NCBI GenBank assembly: GCA_033283165.1
Contig: JAWMQL010000001.1
Coordinates: 1,088,344-1,152,343 of the forward strand
DNA length: 64,000 nt
Direction: 5' to 3'
Origin: JAWMQL01 sp033283165
GTDB lineage: Bacteria > Pseudomonadota > Gammaproteobacteria > Pseudomonadales > Halieaceae
Shown one piece after another: positions 1 through 7,573 of the stretch. The translations under genes were made by a program, and so were the position numbers. The notes below the pieces were generated by a model. That model ran no database searches. It saw only the letters and a program-made list of their open reading frames with translations, and was not told the origin of the DNA. Numbering within the stretch: the first letter of the stretch is position 1; the number at the start of each line of letters is the position of its first letter.

Positions 1-197
1 CCTACCATCAGGACCGTGTTCATGCCTCCCATGTCAAATTCGGCCAGTTCTCCACATTCACGGTAGGCACGCAGCAGGAAATAGGCCGGGTGGGCACTGA
101 ATTCCTCGAAATGGCCGCCCTCCCCCGGCGGCCTGGCGCCACTGACGAAAGGTATGTCGCCGGCTGCGGCTGGCGCAGTGCCCTCTGGGCTGGTCAT
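1..197 (-). CDS. Cytochrome P450, N-terminal part (cut by window edge)
   Basis: The first 65 codons of a gene that reads leftwards out of the window without a stop. The ATG at 195-197 follows an AAGGA ribosome site 8 nt upstream. After a short Ala/Gly/Pro-rich leader the protein has the proline hinge and first helix typical of bacterial soluble P450s (ARPPGEGGHFEEF, then HPAYFLLRAYRECGE) and the start of the first beta strand (MGGMNTVLMVG). The haem-binding cysteine lies outside the window. The gene begins 40 bp after the flavoprotein gene upstream and is probably last or next in that operon. A P450 beside two KstD-family flavoproteins suggests hydroxylation of a steroid- or terpenoid-like ring or side chain. 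Family assignment rests only on N-terminal pattern recognition. Confidence 0.7.
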   Translation of the reverse strand, partial: MTSPEGTAPAAAGDIPFVSGARPPGEGGHFEEFSAHPAYFLLRAYRECGELAEFDMGGMNTVLMV

Positions 198-237
198 AAA
201 TCACATCCTTCCCTGCGGATTGTTGTAATGAAACATT

Positions 238-1743
238 TCAATCGAAATCTTTTATGGGATTATAACCCTGGTCCATGGCAGGGGCAAGGCGCGGCTGCGC
301 TGCGGCCTGGCGGCCGGCGAGGCGGCCGAATAAAGTTACATCCGCCACGGACATGCCGCTGGCATACCCCTCCGCCGTCCTCGGAATGCCCGCCGTCGTC
401 CTGCCGGCGGCGTACAGGCCCGGGACAGCGGCCCCGTCCGGCGTCAGGACCTCACCGGTGGGCAGGGTATCCAGACCACCCAGCGTGAATACTGTCGGTC
501 GCAGTATCTCCAGGCTGTAATCCACCAGCGCATACGGCGGTTGGTTCAGTGGTGTCAACCATTCGCGACTCTTGTGAAACAGGGGGTCTGCGCCATCCGC
601 CGCGTGCCGGTTGTAGTACGCCACCGTATGCTGGAGCGAACCGGTCGGTAGTCCAGCATCCTTTTCGACCTCTTCCACCGATTCACCGACCGCCACGATC
701 TCCGTGGTGTCATGGTAATCGGGCCTCGCGAAATGGGCGTTGTCGATGAACATGAAGGCGCGGTGATTGGTCTGCCTGAACGCGAACTCTCCCATGCGTG
801 CAAGGTAAACGTCCTCATTGATGAAGCGCTGGCCCTGCTCGTTGACGAAGATACCGTAGGTCAGCGCTGAGGGCGGATAGTGTGCAACCCCGATAAAGGC
901 CTGGCTCATGTTGATCGCGTTGCCACCCGCGGCGACACCCATCAGTATGCCGTCCCCCATATCGCCGGGATTGCCGTGGCGGGTACAAAAGGCCTCCTGG
1001 GCGGGGATATGCTGGCGGGTCATCTGTTCGTTCATGATAAAGCCGCCCATGGTCAGGATCACGCCCTGGCGCGCCAGCAGGTAATGAGCCCGGCCGTCCA
1101 GTTTGGCGACGACGCCACGGACCCTGCCGGTGTCGTCGACCACCAGGGACTGCACCCTGGCGTCATAGCGGATTTCGGCTCCGGATTCCGCTACCTGTCG
1201 CATCAGGACATCCATCAGCACCTGCCCGCCCTCGTGGCCGGAATCCGCTGGCAGGTGAGCGCGAGGTACCGGTTGCGCGGCGTCACGGAATGGCCAGGCA
1301 CGCTCGTTGCCGCTGAATTGCAGGGAATCCCCGGTCAGTGCGACCACGTCACGGCCCGCAAAGAATCCGCGCTTGTAGGGTACGCCTTGTGCTTCCATCC
1401 AGTCGAAGTGGCCTGCTGCGCCGTCGACGAAAGCCTGTAGCTTCGCGGGATCTGCATACTCTCCGAACGCAGTTACCAGGTAGTTGTAGAAATTCTCGCT
1501 GCTGTCCTCAAAACCGAGCTCCCTCTGCAGCGCGGTACCACCGCTGCCTCCGAGATACATTTCACAGGCGGACAAGCGGGTAGAACCGCCACCGCCACTG
1601 AAGCGTTCCAGTATCAGCACCCCGGACCCCGCCTGGCGCGCTTCCAGCGCGGCGCAGGCACCGGCGCCACCATAGCCACACACGATGACGTCGGTGACCG
1701 CGTCGACACTCTCTATCCCGGACAGGGCGACATTACGTTGCAT
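238..1743 (-). CDS. FAD-dependent oxidoreductase, fumarate reductase/3-ketosteroid dehydrogenase family
   Basis: A 501-residue flavoprotein. The dinucleotide-binding glycines are at residues 23-28 (GYGGAG), followed by the FAD-contact segment ERFSGGGGSTRLSA. The C-terminal FAD motif (GLYAAGRTTAGIPRT, then YASGMSVADV) closes the cofactor site, as in succinate/fumarate reductase flavoproteins and 3-ketosteroid dehydrogenases. The family removes or adds hydrogens at a C-C bond next to a carbonyl. The ATG at 1743 is chosen because GGGAGG lies just upstream; a TTG two codons earlier is less likely. The gene starts 18 bp after its paralogue's stop, so the two are co-transcribed. It is about 80 residues shorter than the neighbour, so a different substrate or partner role is possible. 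Substrate is unknown. Confidence 0.8.
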   Translation of the reverse strand: MQRNVALSGIESVDAVTDVIVCGYGGAGACAALEARQAGSGVLILERFSGGGGSTRLSACEMYLGGSGGTALQRELGFEDSSENFYNYLVTAFGEYADPAKLQAFVDGAAGHFDWMEAQGVPYKRGFFAGRDVVALTGDSLQFSGNERAWPFRDAAQPVPRAHLPADSGHEGGQVLMDVLMRQVAESGAEIRYDARVQSLVVDDTGRVRGVVAKLDGRAHYLLARQGVILTMGGFIMNEQMTRQHIPAQEAFCTRHGNPGDMGDGILMGVAAGGNAINMSQAFIGVAHYPPSALTYGIFVNEQGQRFINEDVYLARMGEFAFRQTNHRAFMFIDNAHFARPDYHDTTEIVAVGESVEEVEKDAGLPTGSLQHTVAYYNRHAADGADPLFHKSREWLTPLNQPPYALVDYSLEILRPTVFTLGGLDTLPTGEVLTPDGAAVPGLYAAGRTTAGIPRTAEGYASGMSVADVTLFGRLAGRQAAAQPRLAPAMDQGYNPIKDFD

Positions 1744-1761
1744 TTTCAACCTCCCGGCGGG

Positions 1762-3513
1762 TCAGACCATGGTGATGCCGTGATCCACTGACGCGCGGAC
1801 GCCGGAATCGGGCACCGTATCAGTGGACGCTGAACTGGCGTGGTTGGCAGCAATGTAGCCAAAGGTCATCGCAGGTCCCAGGGTCGCGCCCGCGCCAGGG
1901 TAGTAACGACCCATTGGCGACGCACTGCTGTTCCCTATCGCGTAAAGGCCGGCGATCTCGGAACCATCCCGGTTGATCACCTGGGCGTTTTCGTTGGTCA
2001 GCAGGCCACCCTTGGTACCAATGTCACCCGGGTAAATCTCAACGCCATAGAAGGGGCCTTCGACGACCGGAGCAAGACAGGGGTTGGGGCCCAGCCGGAC
2101 ATCGCCGTAAAGCAGGTCGTAGCTGTTCTCGCCGCGGTGAAAGTCCTCGTCGACCCCACTGTGTGCGTAACGATTGAATCGCTCCACGGTCTGTTTCAAC
2201 CCCCCGGGATCGACACCGAGTTCGGCAGCCAGACCCTCCAACGTCGCATGTTTTTTGAGGAAGCGGTCGCGGACCCGCGGCGGCTGCAGCCAATCCAGTT
2301 TCATGCCGCCGGGCAGTAACGGCCCGAACGGGTATTCACGTCGGTAGCGGGAATCGAAAATCGCGAAAGCAGGCAGGTTGTCCTGGGCACCGGAGCGGTC
2401 ATACATAGCCTGGACGGCAGTGGTGTAGGCGACAGATTCATTGACGAAGCGCCGACCTTCCCGGTTAACCATGATGCACCCCGGCATGGAGCGTTCTGTG
2501 AACAACATTCTCGCCCGGTCCTCGCCCTCCAACACAATGGTGGGGCCCCACCAGGCCTCGTCCATCAGGTGCAGGGCGGCCCCGATATGTTCCGCCGCCC
2601 TGATCAGGTCACCGGTATTCGTGGGACTGGCGGCTGACCAGTCAACCCGTGTTGGTCCGGGCAGGTATTTCTCCCGCATGTCCTGGTTATGTTCAAAGCC
2701 CCCGGCGCCGATTATGACTCCACGCCGCGCCCTGACCCGGCACGGCCCGTCTTGACCATCGACCACCACGCCACTCACACGGTTTTCCTCCATCAACAGT
2801 TCGACCACGGGGGAACTGAGCCAGAGCGGCACCCCGCGATCATCGAGAGAATGGCGCAGCCTGCCAATCAGAGCGTTGCCCATCACCAGTCGTCGAGAGC
2901 GCCGGGACTTCAACCGGCCGACAATATCGGCGGAATACTCCAGGGCCAGTTTAGCTACCACCTTGAACCAGCCGGGCGCCTTGCTGAGCAGGATCGCGCC
3001 TTCCTGGTTGGTGTAGCCAATGAGTCCCATTACCGTGGTCTGCACGTGCGAGTGTCCAAGCGTAGCGAACGCGTCGCCCAGTTCTCGGGCGTGATAGGGC
3101 AGCGGATCGATAGACCGCCCACCCGGCTTCGCACCCTCCAGCTCCTGGTAGTAATCCGCATAGTGGATCATGGACTCAAAGGCGGCTCGTGTCTGTTCCT
3201 GCAGGTAGCGGAACATCACGGGGGACTCGCGCACGTAGGCCTGAACCAGCGCGGGCTCAACGTCCTCCGCGGTCAGTGCGGTGATGTAGGCAATAGCCTC
3301 CTCTTCGCTGTCATCGATACCCGCGGCACGCATCAGGTGGTTATTCGGGATCCACAGGCCACCGCCGGAACTCGCTGACGTGCCGCCGTAGCTACCCGCC
3401 TTCTCTACCACAAGCACTTCACAGCCACGATCCGCGGCCCGGCAGGCGGCAGTCAGCGCACCCGCACCACTACCGACAACGACGATATCGACCTCGTGAT
3501 CCCAGTTATTCAT
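1762..3513 (-). CDS. 3-ketosteroid-dehydrogenase-like flavoprotein (KstD family)
   Basis: A 583-residue protein with GSGAGA at 14-19, then the KstD-type stretch VVEKAGSYGGTSASSGGG followed by LWIPNN. The C-terminal half has IYPGDIGTKGG and the FAD motif GLYAIGNSSASPMGRYYPG. Length and motifs fit 3-oxosteroid 1-dehydrogenase or 3-oxo-5alpha-steroid 4-dehydrogenase, which introduce a double bond next to a ring ketone and pass electrons to a quinone or other acceptor. It leads a leftward operon with a second flavoprotein and a P450. The ATG at 3513 has only a weak ribosome site. A long perfect dyad at 3557-3580 lies in the promoter shared with the divergent quinoprotein. The actual substrate could be any cyclic ketone, including terpenoids. 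Confidence 0.82.
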   Translation of the reverse strand: MNNWDHEVDIVVVGSGAGALTAACRAADRGCEVLVVEKAGSYGGTSASSGGGLWIPNNHLMRAAGIDDSEEEAIAYITALTAEDVEPALVQAYVRESPVMFRYLQEQTRAAFESMIHYADYYQELEGAKPGGRSIDPLPYHARELGDAFATLGHSHVQTTVMGLIGYTNQEGAILLSKAPGWFKVVAKLALEYSADIVGRLKSRRSRRLVMGNALIGRLRHSLDDRGVPLWLSSPVVELLMEENRVSGVVVDGQDGPCRVRARRGVIIGAGGFEHNQDMREKYLPGPTRVDWSAASPTNTGDLIRAAEHIGAALHLMDEAWWGPTIVLEGEDRARMLFTERSMPGCIMVNREGRRFVNESVAYTTAVQAMYDRSGAQDNLPAFAIFDSRYRREYPFGPLLPGGMKLDWLQPPRVRDRFLKKHATLEGLAAELGVDPGGLKQTVERFNRYAHSGVDEDFHRGENSYDLLYGDVRLGPNPCLAPVVEGPFYGVEIYPGDIGTKGGLLTNENAQVINRDGSEIAGLYAIGNSSASPMGRYYPGAGATLGPAMTFGYIAANHASSASTDTVPDSGVRASVDHGITMV

Positions 3514-3556
3514 ACTTAGAAGCGCTCTCGCCCGGCTATCCGCCCAACTATACCAT

Positions 3557-3580
3557 ATAACATTTACACTGAAATGTTAT
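3557..3580. promoter_or_regulatory. Candidate operator: 9-bp perfect inverted repeat with 6-bp spacer
   Basis: The arms ATAACATTT (3557-3565) and AAATGTTAT (3572-3580) are perfectly complementary with six bases between. The site lies in the 104-bp gap between the leftward KstD-like gene (start 3513) and the rightward quinoprotein (start 3618), so one regulator could control both. The half-site AACATTT recurs at 7321-7327 upstream of the limonene-monooxygenase-like gene. No regulator gene is visible in this island, so the cognate protein is probably to the left of the window or elsewhere. Confidence 0.6.
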
Positions 3581-3617
3581 CAGTGCATCATGTTGGCCCG
3601 AGAGAGGAGAATGATCA

Positions 3618-5597
3618 ATGATGCCGTCAGGTTACAGAATACCGATCGTGGCAGGCCTCGCCCTGATCTTGACGGCATGCGCGCGGGAAGCCGCGGTGGA
3701 CTACGCCGGCCCGATCGCCGATTGGCCCTACTTTGGCGGTGATCCCGGCGGTCAGCGCTTTTCACCCCTCACGCAGATAACAGTGGACAACGTCGACGAC
3801 CTTGAGATCGCGTGGGTATACCATACCGGCGACGTTTCCAGCGGCAACGACACGCACGGGCCAACCACGTTTCAGGCCACCCCGCTGGTTGCGCAAGACA
3901 CCATGTATATCTGTACACCTTACAACCGTGTGATTGCGCTGGATCCGGAAAAAGGTACGGAAAAATGGGTTTTTGACCCGGGCGCTGATCTCACGGCCGT
4001 GTATACACCGTCCTGTCGCGGCGTCAGTTATTGGCATGGCACTGGCGAGGGCGAGTGCGCGAGCCGCATACTCACCGCGACGATGGATGCGCGGCTCATT
4101 GCATTGGACGCAGGCACCGGCACAGCCTGCGCTGATTTCGGCGAAGCAGGCGAGGTAAATCTCCTGAACAATCTCGGTGATGTACGCCCCGGCGAATACT
4201 ATGTCACCTCGGCCCCGATGATCATTGGCGATCTTGTGATCACCGGCGCGTTCGTGCAGGACGGCCAGCGGGTAGATGCGCCTCCCGGTGTCGTGCGGGC
4301 ATTCGATGTGCGAACGGGCGAACTGCGCTGGGCCTTTGACCCGGTGCCGCCGGGAGACAAACCTGTGACCGCTACCGAGGCGCAGGCCGGCGCAAATTTC
4401 ACTCGCGCCACTCCCAACACCTGGGGAACCATCTCCGCCGATCGGGAACGCGGCATTGTTTTCCTGCCCACGGGCGGCTCGCAACCCGACCACTATGGCG
4501 GTCAGGAGCGCGGTGACAGGGACTACTTCGGCACCTCGGTCATCGCATTGGACGCAGAAACGGGTCAACGCATCTGGCACTTCCAGGCGGTACACCACGA
4601 TCTCTGGGATTACGATGTCGCGGCCCAGCCAACCCTGTTCGAACAGCACGGGACAGTGCCCGGCGTCATCGTCGCAACCAAGATGGGGCATATTTTCCTG
4701 TTGAATCGGGAGACCGGCGAACCCCTGTTCCCGGTGGAAGAACGGGCCGTACCTGTCACCAGCGTGCCCGGGGAATACTCTTCACCCACACAACCGTTTC
4801 CCACCCTGCCCCGTCCTGTTCACCCTCTCAGGCTGACCGAAGACGATATCTGGGGCATCTACCCCGGCGACAGGGCAGCTTGCCTGGAGCAGTTCCGCAG
4901 CTTTGCGTACGAAGGGATTTACACGCCACCACCGCTGGGCAAAAGCGCCCTGCTCTGGCCCGGCCTGGGCGGCGGCGTCAACTGGGGATCGGTGTCGATC
5001 AACCCGATCACTAACACGATGCTCGTGAACTCGATGCGCGTGCCCTACACGGTCAAACTCATTCCCCGGGCGGAAGCAGGTAACCTGGACGGCAGTGATC
5101 TCGTCGGAGCGAATCCCCAGGAGGGCACGGACTACGTGGTAATACGCGGCGGTTTCCTCTCTCCCCATAATACCCCCTGTACCGCCCCACCCTGGGGTGT
5201 TCTGACCGCCATCGACCTGGATAGTGGCGAGACCCTGTGGGAACAGACGCTGGGGAACCTCGAGGAACTTGCCCCCCTGGGGATCGGCAAGTGGTTCAAC
5301 TGGGGCACACCCAATACTGGTGGCACCCTGCAGACAGCGACCGACCTGGTCTTTGTGGCCGCGACTCTGGACGGCTATTTTCGCGCTTTCGACACGCGCA
5401 GCGGAGAATTGCTCTGGCAGGACAAGTTGCCGGCGCCGGCCCAGGCAACCCCCATGAGTTATCGCCTGTCCAGGACGGGCAAGCAGTACATCGTAATCGC
5501 CGCGGGCGGACACGGTCCGCTGGCTTATGCCGCCAGGGGCCCGGACCGTGTGGGTGAGTTGCTGGGCGACGCGATCGTGGCTTACAGCCTGCCCTGA
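3618..5597 (+). CDS. PQQ-dependent dehydrogenase, lipoprotein (glucose-dehydrogenase-like)
   Basis: A 659-residue quinoprotein. The N-terminus is a lipoprotein signal with lipobox LTAC (Cys21), so the mature enzyme should be anchored to a membrane facing the periplasm. The first propeller segment (WPYFGGDPGGQRFSPL, then LEIAWVYHTGD) is typical of the soluble propeller domain of quinoprotein glucose/quinate-type dehydrogenases. Repeats of the D-x-TG-x-x-x-W type run through the chain. No haem motif CxxCH is seen, so electrons would go to ubiquinone or a separate cytochrome. AGGAG precedes the ATG at 3618; an ATG at 3621 is an alternative. It is divergent from the KstD-like operon and shares its regulatory gap. 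Periplasmic oxidation of a hydroxyl group is likely; the substrate is not known. Confidence 0.85.
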   Translation: MMPSGYRIPIVAGLALILTACAREAAVDYAGPIADWPYFGGDPGGQRFSPLTQITVDNVDDLEIAWVYHTGDVSSGNDTHGPTTFQATPLVAQDTMYICTPYNRVIALDPEKGTEKWVFDPGADLTAVYTPSCRGVSYWHGTGEGECASRILTATMDARLIALDAGTGTACADFGEAGEVNLLNNLGDVRPGEYYVTSAPMIIGDLVITGAFVQDGQRVDAPPGVVRAFDVRTGELRWAFDPVPPGDKPVTATEAQAGANFTRATPNTWGTISADRERGIVFLPTGGSQPDHYGGQERGDRDYFGTSVIALDAETGQRIWHFQAVHHDLWDYDVAAQPTLFEQHGTVPGVIVATKMGHIFLLNRETGEPLFPVEERAVPVTSVPGEYSSPTQPFPTLPRPVHPLRLTEDDIWGIYPGDRAACLEQFRSFAYEGIYTPPPLGKSALLWPGLGGGVNWGSVSINPITNTMLVNSMRVPYTVKLIPRAEAGNLDGSDLVGANPQEGTDYVVIRGGFLSPHNTPCTAPPWGVLTAIDLDSGETLWEQTLGNLEELAPLGIGKWFNWGTPNTGGTLQTATDLVFVAATLDGYFRAFDTRSGELLWQDKLPAPAQATPMSYRLSRTGKQYIVIAAGGHGPLAYAARGPDRVGELLGDAIVAYSLP

Positions 5598-5611
5598 AAG
5601 ATGGTAACCGC

Positions 5612-5788
5612 CCGATCAAGCCATCCATACCCACCCGGGACCCGGCGATCCGCTACACGACCGAGGAAGCGCTGTCGGTGTTCGGGGAACGGATAGAAGA
5701 ATTTTCCCTGAGCGGTGAGGCCCTCCGGGAGCCCTTCGTCATGGAAAATCGCCTGCAAGCCCTGAAGCTGTGCGTGACTCCGCGTTGA
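5612..5788 (+). pseudogene. Possible remnant of a coding sequence
   Basis: Between the quinoprotein and the Dabb gene one plus-strand frame reads through about 58 codons to a TGA at 5786-5788. Its composition looks protein-like (for example IRYTTEEALSVFGERIEEF and EALREPFVMENRLQALKL). It is out of frame with the quinoprotein and has no usable start codon near its beginning, so it may be the tail of a decayed gene or of a frameshifted C-terminus. I do not recognise a family. It could also be chance. Confidence 0.25.
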
Positions 5789-5803
5789 ACACCCGTCAGG
5801 GCG

Positions 5804-6100
5804 TCAGCCCAGGGATATCTGAGCCGTCGAATACCCGGCCATCACTTTTCCGCAGACGGGAAACACCACCTCTCCATGCGCCGGGTGAGAAGCATAGACC
5901 AGGAAATCATCCTGCGATTCGAACGTCGCATGAACCGCCAGTCCGGCATTGCCCTCCAGCAGCCGCAGATCCAGGCCGGCCTCGAACTGGCGGATACCTG
6001 GAATATGCTGTGGCAGTTCATTGAATGCGGCCAGCACAGCCTCGCGCTGCTCCTGGGTGGTGCCATCCTTGAAATCAATCAATGTGACATGCCTGATCAT
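5804..6100 (-). CDS. Dabb-family (stress-responsive A/B barrel) small protein
   Basis: A 98-residue protein beginning MIRHVTLIDFKDG and containing the GIRQFEAGLDL and HATFESQDDFLVYASHPAH stretches typical of Dabb ferredoxin-like dimers. Relatives include small monooxygenase-like or cyclase-like proteins and proteins of unknown role in aromatic and terpenoid catabolic clusters. The ATG at 6100 follows AAGGAGG. It lies 2 bp after the stop of the flavin-dependent monooxygenase upstream and so belongs to the same transcript. A role in processing that enzyme's product is possible; this is inference from context only. Confidence 0.75.
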   Translation of the reverse strand: MIRHVTLIDFKDGTTQEQREAVLAAFNELPQHIPGIRQFEAGLDLRLLEGNAGLAVHATFESQDDFLVYASHPAHGEVVFPVCGKVMAGYSTAQISLG

Positions 6101-6102
6101 AG

Positions 6103-7296
6103 TCAACTCGCCTCCTTTTTCCTGGCGGCCTGCTCGGCCTCGTGGTCGGCTATGGCCTTGTTGATGCCACCGACGTATTCCGCCATGAACCGGTCGGCAT
6201 TGGATGCGGCCCACTCGAGCGACGGCGTGCGATTGGCGTTACTGTGCTGAAACAGGGGCATCACGTACTGCGCCACCAGTTCGTAGGATTTCTTGGTCGC
6301 CTCGTAACTCGCGGCGTTGTGCGCCAATGACAGGAAACTGCCAAATCCACCTGACTGATCCAGCAGCTTCTCGATGTGCGCAACCAGGTCGTCCGGCGTA
6401 CCCACCAGGCCCACACCGAAAGCGCCCAGCCCGCCGGAGGTCCATACCTCGATGGCCTCATCCAGATCCTTGACCTGCGGGAACAGTTCCCCGCCAAACT
6501 TGTGGAAGTAGTTGAACATGTCCATCAGGCCATACTCCAGGTCGAGGACAGCCTGTTCCCTGGTCTCGGCAATATGGAACGGGGTCACCACCCGCCAGGT
6601 GTCGCGATGAATGGTCTGGCCGTACTCAGCCGCTTTTTCCTCGCAAATGCCCCAGCTGGTGGCCAGCGCCTTGAACCCCTCAGGGCTCGATGCCGCCACC
6701 GACAGCATCGCAGCACCGTACTGCCCGGCCAGGCGCGCCCCCGAGGGCGAGATGGCCGACGCTACCGCCAGTTCCAGCTTGTCCTGGTAGGGCAGGATGT
6801 GCATGCGGGCCTCGTTCAGCGTAAACCAGTCCGTCTCCGCAGTAACGGTCTCACCGTTGAGCAGCCTGACCAGTACGTCGAACGATTCGCCCATACGATC
6901 GCGCAGCTTCTTGGGGTCCACTCCCATCATGTAGGCGTCGGCAATCAACTGACCGGGCCCGACGCCAAACATGATCCTGCCTCGGGTCTGGTGATCCAGC
7001 TGGGCAATGCGGTCGGCCAGCACCAGCGGATGGTGATAAGACAGCGAGCTGACGCCCGTACCCAGGCGAATATGGCGGGTGCGCTCCGCCGCAGTCGCGA
7101 TGAATACCTCTGGAGAGGCGATACACTCATAGGCACCCGAGTGGTGCTCGCCGATCCAGGCCTCATCGAAACCCCACTTGTCCATGTAGGCCACCAGGTC
7201 CAGATCGCGCTCCAGGGCAAAGGTCGGGTTGGTGCGGTCATTGTGGAACGGGGCGAAAAAAGCGCCGAATCGCATACGCTTGGGTCGGTAACTCAT
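6103..7296 (-). CDS. Luciferase-like flavin monooxygenase, limonene 1,2-monooxygenase type
   Basis: A 397-residue member of the FMN/F420-type luciferase-like monooxygenase superfamily. The N-terminal RMRFGAFFAPFH, the GFDEAWIGEHHS motif with paired histidines, and ASPEVFIATAAERT followed by RHIRLGTGV closely resemble the limonene 1,2-monooxygenase group of Rhodococcus as I remember it. FMNH2 would come from a separate reductase, not seen here. The ATG at 7296 is favoured because AGGAG lies 8 nt upstream; an ATG eight codons earlier has no such site. The Dabb gene follows 2 bp downstream. The 277-bp upstream gap holds AT-rich dyads (AAACA/TGTTT at about 7351-7366). An isoprenoid substrate is plausible but unproven. 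Confidence 0.82.
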   Translation of the reverse strand: MSYRPKRMRFGAFFAPFHNDRTNPTFALERDLDLVAYMDKWGFDEAWIGEHHSGAYECIASPEVFIATAAERTRHIRLGTGVSSLSYHHPLVLADRIAQLDHQTRGRIMFGVGPGQLIADAYMMGVDPKKLRDRMGESFDVLVRLLNGETVTAETDWFTLNEARMHILPYQDKLELAVASAISPSGARLAGQYGAAMLSVAASSPEGFKALATSWGICEEKAAEYGQTIHRDTWRVVTPFHIAETREQAVLDLEYGLMDMFNYFHKFGGELFPQVKDLDEAIEVWTSGGLGAFGVGLVGTPDDLVAHIEKLLDQSGGFGSFLSLAHNAASYEATKKSYELVAQYVMPLFQHSNANRTPSLEWAASNADRFMAEYVGGINKAIADHEAEQAARKKEAS

Positions 7297-7573
7297 GCCG
7301 GCAAACTCCTGACAGAACAAAACATTTCAATACATATGTGTTTTATCATAAACATACGATTGTTTGTACACAAGAACTAATTCAAAGCAATCCATGCATG
7401 GTGCTGAATCACCGATAAGTTCACTCTTTGAGTTGCTCTGCCCGCTCGTTTCATCGCGCCCCGGAAGAACAATTGCAACTGAATCTTTTTTCCTCTAATA
7501 ATGACCAGATTCAGGACAGGTAGCGATTTATGTCGAGCTGGCAATCCACAAAGACAAAGCATCAGGCATCGCA

